This document shows positions 61,308-64,000 of a DNA stretch of 64,000 bases, piece by piece. The notes beneath the pieces were generated by a model that was not told where the DNA came from, did not search any database, and saw nothing but the letters and a program-made list of their open reading frames with translations. The stretch comes from Raskinella chloraquaticus (SeqCode) (GTDB lineage: Bacteria; Pseudomonadota; Alphaproteobacteria; Rhizobiales; UBA4765): contig DEZK01000007.1 in assembly GCA_002365175.1 (NCBI GenBank), positions 62,001 to 126,000 on the forward strand. The letters run 5' to 3'. The number at the start of each line of letters is the position of its first letter. Position 1 is the stretch's first letter. The position numbers and the translations under genes were made by a program.

Positions 61308-62507
61308 ATGGACCTGCAATTCACCGCCGAAGAAGAGGATTTCCGCCAGGAGGTGCGCGCCTTCATCAAAGATCATCTTCCCGAGCGCATCCGGCGGCAC
61401 CTGATCGAAGGGCGCAGCGCCTCGAAGGATGACATCGTCGAGTGGACGCGCATCCTCTACAAAAAAGGCTGGTCAACACCACGCTGGCCGGTTGAGCTTG
61501 GCGGCACGGGGTGGAGTGCGATCAAGCAATATATTTTTCTTGAGGAAGGGCTGGCCGCACCGGCGCCCGAGCTTCTGCCTTTCGGCGTATCGATGGTTGG
61601 CCCCGTCATCTACACCTTTGGCAACGCTGCGCAGAAGGCGCGTTATCTGCCGCGCATCGCCAATCTCGATGAATGGTGGTGCCAGGGCTTTTCCGAGCCC
61701 GGCGCCGGCTCTGATCTGGCTGCGGTAGCGACCCGGGCGGTGCGGCAGGGTGATCATTACCTCGTCAACGGTCAGAAGACATGGACGACTTACGCGCAAC
61801 ATGCCGACTGGATCTTTTGCCTGTGCCGCACCGACACGGGCGCGAAGAAGCAGGAGGGCATTTCCTTCCTGCTCATCGATATGAAATCGCCCGGCATTGC
61901 GGTCCGCCCGATCCAGACGATCGATGGCGGGCATGAGATCAACGAGGTATTTTTCGACGAGGTCAAGGTGCCAGTCGGCAATCTGGTCGGCGAGGAGAAC
62001 AAGGGTTGGGATTATGCCAAATTCCTGCTGTCGAATGAGCGTGTGGGGATTGCCCGCGTCGGCACGTCGAAGGCGCGCCTGCGCCGTCTGCGCGAACTGG
62101 CGGCCATCGCTGGACCTGATGGGCGCAGGGCAATTGATCGACCGCGCTTCCGCGACCGGCTGATCGAAACGGAAATTGCCCTCAAGGCCCTGGAGATCAC
62201 GCAATTGCGGGTCTTGTCGGATGAGGCCGCCGGGAAATTCAAAGGCCGCCCCAACCCTGCCTCGTCGGTCCTGAAAATTCGTGGATCGGAACTTCAGCAG
62301 GCCACCAGCGAATTGCTGCTGGACATCGTTGGCCCCTACGCCCTGCCAGCGCAGCAAAGCACGGACGGGCGCAACGAACCGCCGGTTGGTCCTGACTGGG
62401 CGGATGCGGTGGCGCCGCTCTATTTCAATCTGCGCAAGGTATCGATCTATGGCGGCTCGAACGAAATCCAGCGCAACATCATCGCCAAAGCCATTCTCGG
62501 ATTGTGA
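61308..62507 (+). CDS. pimC: Acyl-CoA dehydrogenase, large subunit (PimC-like)
   Basis: 399 residues. MDLQFTAEEEDFRQEVRAFIKDHLP, then GGTGWSAIKQYIFLEEGLAAPAPE, CQGFSEPGAGSDLAAVATRAVRQGDHYLVNGQKTWTTYAQHAD and SIYGGSNEIQRNIIAKAILGL cover the helical and flavin-binding parts of the family. It resembles the large subunit of pimeloyl-CoA dehydrogenase, which works as a pair with a smaller subunit. The partner gene follows directly (six-base gap). The frame is open back to 61194, but ATG 61308 begins the conserved sequence. Confidence 0.85.
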   Translation: MDLQFTAEEEDFRQEVRAFIKDHLPERIRRHLIEGRSASKDDIVEWTRILYKKGWSTPRWPVELGGTGWSAIKQYIFLEEGLAAPAPELLPFGVSMVGPVIYTFGNAAQKARYLPRIANLDEWWCQGFSEPGAGSDLAAVATRAVRQGDHYLVNGQKTWTTYAQHADWIFCLCRTDTGAKKQEGISFLLIDMKSPGIAVRPIQTIDGGHEINEVFFDEVKVPVGNLVGEENKGWDYAKFLLSNERVGIARVGTSKARLRRLRELAAIAGPDGRRAIDRPRFRDRLIETEIALKALEITQLRVLSDEAAGKFKGRPNPASSVLKIRGSELQQATSELLLDIVGPYALPAQQSTDGRNEPPVGPDWADAVAPLYFNLRKVSIYGGSNEIQRNIIAKAILGL

Positions 62508-62513
62508 GCGCGC

Positions 62514-63653
62514 ATGAATTTCGATCTCAACGACGAACAGCGGCTGCTGACTGAAAGCGTCAGCCGGCTGATGATGGATCGCTATGATTTCAATCAGCGC
62601 AAGACCTACGCCATGAGCGAGGAGGGCTTCAGCCCCGCCATGTGGCAGGCTTATGGTGAGCTTGGCCTGCTGGCGCTGCCCTTCAGCGAGGACGATGGCG
62701 GCATCGGTGGCGGGCCCGTCGAGATCATGATCATCATGGAGGAGATCGGCCGGGCGCTGGCGCTGGAGCCCTATCTCCCCCACATCGTCATGAGTGCCAG
62801 CCTGCTGCGCCACGCCGCAAGCCCTGAGCAGCGGGCGCGCCTGTTGCCCGGCATGATGGATGGTACACGCCATATCGCGCCGGCGCTGGGGGAAATGACA
62901 GGAGGGTATGATCTCTCCCATGTCAGGACGACGGCGCGGGAAGAAGGCGCCGGCTTTCGCCTCGATGGCGCGAAAACGCTCGTGCTTCATGGCGGGTGCG
63001 CACATACCTTCCTTGTCTCGGCGCGTCTTCAGGGCCGGCCGGCGGATCAGCAAGGGATCGGGCTGTTTGTTGTCGAGGCGGATGACAAGGGCGTCAGCCA
63101 TCGTCCCTACCGCACACAAGATGGGCAGAGCGCGGCGGAGCTGATGCTCGCCGACGTTCATGTCGCAAAAGACATGATGCTTGCCTGTGGCAGCGAAGCC
63201 GGACCCGCCATTGCGCGCATGGCGGATGAAGCCATCGCGGCGATCGCGGCTGAAGCCGTCGGCGCCATGGACAGCCTGGTGAAGGGGACGGTTGACTACC
63301 TCAAGGTACGCAAGCAGTTTGGCCAGGTGATTGGCAATTTCCAGGCGTTGCAGCATCGGGCGGCCGACATGGTGGTCGAGCTTGAACAGGCGCGCTCGAT
63401 GGCGCTTTATGCCACGATGATGTCGCGCCATGAGGATGCGATTGCGCGCGCGGCGGCGATATCGTCCGCGAAAGTCCAGATCAATCGCTCGGCCCGCCTG
63501 ATCGCGCAAGCGTGCGTGCAGCTTCATGGCGGCATCGGCATGACCATGGAACACCCGGCCGGTCACTACATGAAGCGGCTGACAATGATCGAAAAGACGC
63601 TTGGTGACAGCGATTTCCACATGGATCGGCTGGCGAGCGATACCAACGGATAG
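62514..63653 (+). CDS. pimD: Acyl-CoA dehydrogenase, small subunit (PimD-like)
   Basis: 379 residues. MNFDLNDEQRLLTESVSRLMMDRYDFNQRKTY starts it; the FAD-binding middle domain is shortened and divergent (LGEMTGGYDLSHVRTTAREEGAGFRLDGAKTLVLHG), with QFGQVIGNFQALQHRAADMVVELEQARSMALYA and QACVQLHGGIGMTMEHPAGHYMKRL near the end. This is the partner subunit pattern of two-component acyl-CoA dehydrogenases such as PimCD. By inference the pair oxidises dicarboxylyl-CoA or long acyl-CoA. Last gene seen in the operon; no thiolase follows before the transporter gene. Confidence 0.83.
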   Translation: MNFDLNDEQRLLTESVSRLMMDRYDFNQRKTYAMSEEGFSPAMWQAYGELGLLALPFSEDDGGIGGGPVEIMIIMEEIGRALALEPYLPHIVMSASLLRHAASPEQRARLLPGMMDGTRHIAPALGEMTGGYDLSHVRTTAREEGAGFRLDGAKTLVLHGGCAHTFLVSARLQGRPADQQGIGLFVVEADDKGVSHRPYRTQDGQSAAELMLADVHVAKDMMLACGSEAGPAIARMADEAIAAIAAEAVGAMDSLVKGTVDYLKVRKQFGQVIGNFQALQHRAADMVVELEQARSMALYATMMSRHEDAIARAAAISSAKVQINRSARLIAQACVQLHGGIGMTMEHPAGHYMKRLTMIEKTLGDSDFHMDRLASDTNG

Positions 63654-63772
63654 TAGAGGCGTGCGCCTAAATTCGCGGCGCTCCTTGCAACGTTGTTGTG
63701 CTTGCCAGCCGGCGCTGCCCGCCTCACAATAAGCGGTCAAAGCACCGTGGGTGCGATGGGAGGGGAATGACA

Positions 63773-64000
63773 ATGGATCGCCGGACATTTCTGAAAACAG
63801 CCGCAGGCAGCGGGACAATCGCAGCAGCACCCGGTCTCTTCGCACCTGCGCTGGCGCAGGGCGCCGCCAAGGTCCTGAGGTTCGTACCGCAGGCCAACCT
63901 TGCCAATTTCGACCCGATCTGGGGCACCACCTATGTCGTGCGCAACGCCGCAGCACTCGTTTACGACACGCTCTACGGCGTCGATGCCAATCTCAAACCG
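63773..64000 (+). CDS. Start of a family 5 ABC-transporter substrate-binding protein (partial)
   Basis: The first 76 residues are visible. A twin-arginine signal (MDRRTFLKTAAGSG, then a hydrophobic stretch ending at ALAQ) is followed by AAKVLRFVPQANLANFDPIWGTTYVVRNAAALVYDTLYGVD, typical of peptide/nickel-binding SBP family 5 (DppA-like). It is a periplasmic protein that would deliver a peptide or similar solute to an ABC importer. AGGGGAA lies six bases ahead of the start. It follows the pim-like operon after 119 bases and may carry a substrate related to that pathway. Confidence 0.85.
   Translation, partial: MDRRTFLKTAAGSGTIAAAPGLFAPALAQGAAKVLRFVPQANLANFDPIWGTTYVVRNAAALVYDTLYGVDANLKP

Noticed and set aside
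61473..63956. An 827-codon open frame on the minus strand
   Set aside because: It lies exactly antisense to two well-supported acyl-CoA dehydrogenase genes and the start of the binding-protein gene. Its sequence is rich in Arg and His with no domain, as expected from high-GC shadow frames.

Overview
The window reads as a gene-dense chromosomal segment of an alphaproteobacterium, most likely of the order Hyphomicrobiales (Rhizobiales). This rests on GC-rich coding bias and on lineage-typical families: a TIGR02301 periplasmic domain, an RT0821-type lipoprotein, a Gcw_chp/TorF porin, a chemoreceptor ending in a PilZ domain, a COG4111/NrtR-like NAD regulator and a Rhodopseudomonas-like pim dicarboxylate operon. 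I cannot name the genus. No insertion sequence, prophage, CRISPR array or rRNA gene is visible. No gene-free stretch exceeds 300 bases.

Left part (1-25 kb): the first codons of an L-asparaginase II-type gene; a CysQ-like phosphatase; a three-domain PTS phosphotransferase (EIIA-like, HPr, enzyme I) whose EIIA active-site His is lost; a GH13 alpha-glucosidase; an MCP-PilZ chemoreceptor; a DUF4394 secreted protein divergent from an ECF sigma/anti-sigma pair; an SbtA-like bicarbonate transporter; a pirin; tRNA-Gln(TTG) and tRNA-Pro(CGG); BioY; and assorted metabolic genes (MBL hydrolases, acyl-CoA ligase, HAD phosphatase, amidase plus class III aminotransferase, metallophosphoesterase, TorF porin, SDR, PdxH).

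Middle (25-40 kb): a lipoprotein, a zinc-finger-less DnaJ, FabI and a histidine phosphatase, then the standout gene. This is a 1356-residue Pls/PosA-type membrane non-ribosomal peptide synthetase (adenylation, carrier protein, then three left-handed beta-helix domains separated by transmembrane pairs), facing a convergent Sfp-type phosphopantetheinyl transferase. Next come AroC, an RNA m5U methyltransferase, a SAM methyltransferase, a TerC protein behind a promoter and possibly structured leader, and RibB fused to a degenerate GTP cyclohydrolase II domain.

Right part (40-64 kb): a tightly spaced six-gene minus-strand operon joins acyl-CoA dehydrogenase, enoyl-CoA isomerase/hydratase, a 2,4-dienoyl-CoA reductase-like SDR, a histone-deacetylase-family deacylase, a lone E2-like acyltransferase and XseB. 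Then a Sua5-type tRNA-modification enzyme, a D-2-hydroxyacid dehydrogenase, a Nudix domain fused to a TIGR02301 domain through an internal signal-like helix, a dihydroorotase with a changed metal motif, YgfZ-Tag, and an operon of HD phosphohydrolase, Cys-based phosphatase and NrtR-like regulator. The end is a pim-like operon (bifunctional hydratase/dehydrogenase, ligase, two acyl-CoA dehydrogenase subunits) controlled by a divergent GntR regulator, and the start of a peptide-type ABC transporter binding protein.

Overall the neighbourhood is rich in acyl-CoA catabolism. Three ligases or ligase-like adenylating enzymes, three acyl-CoA dehydrogenases and several hydratases or reductases fit an organism that degrades fatty and dicarboxylic acids.
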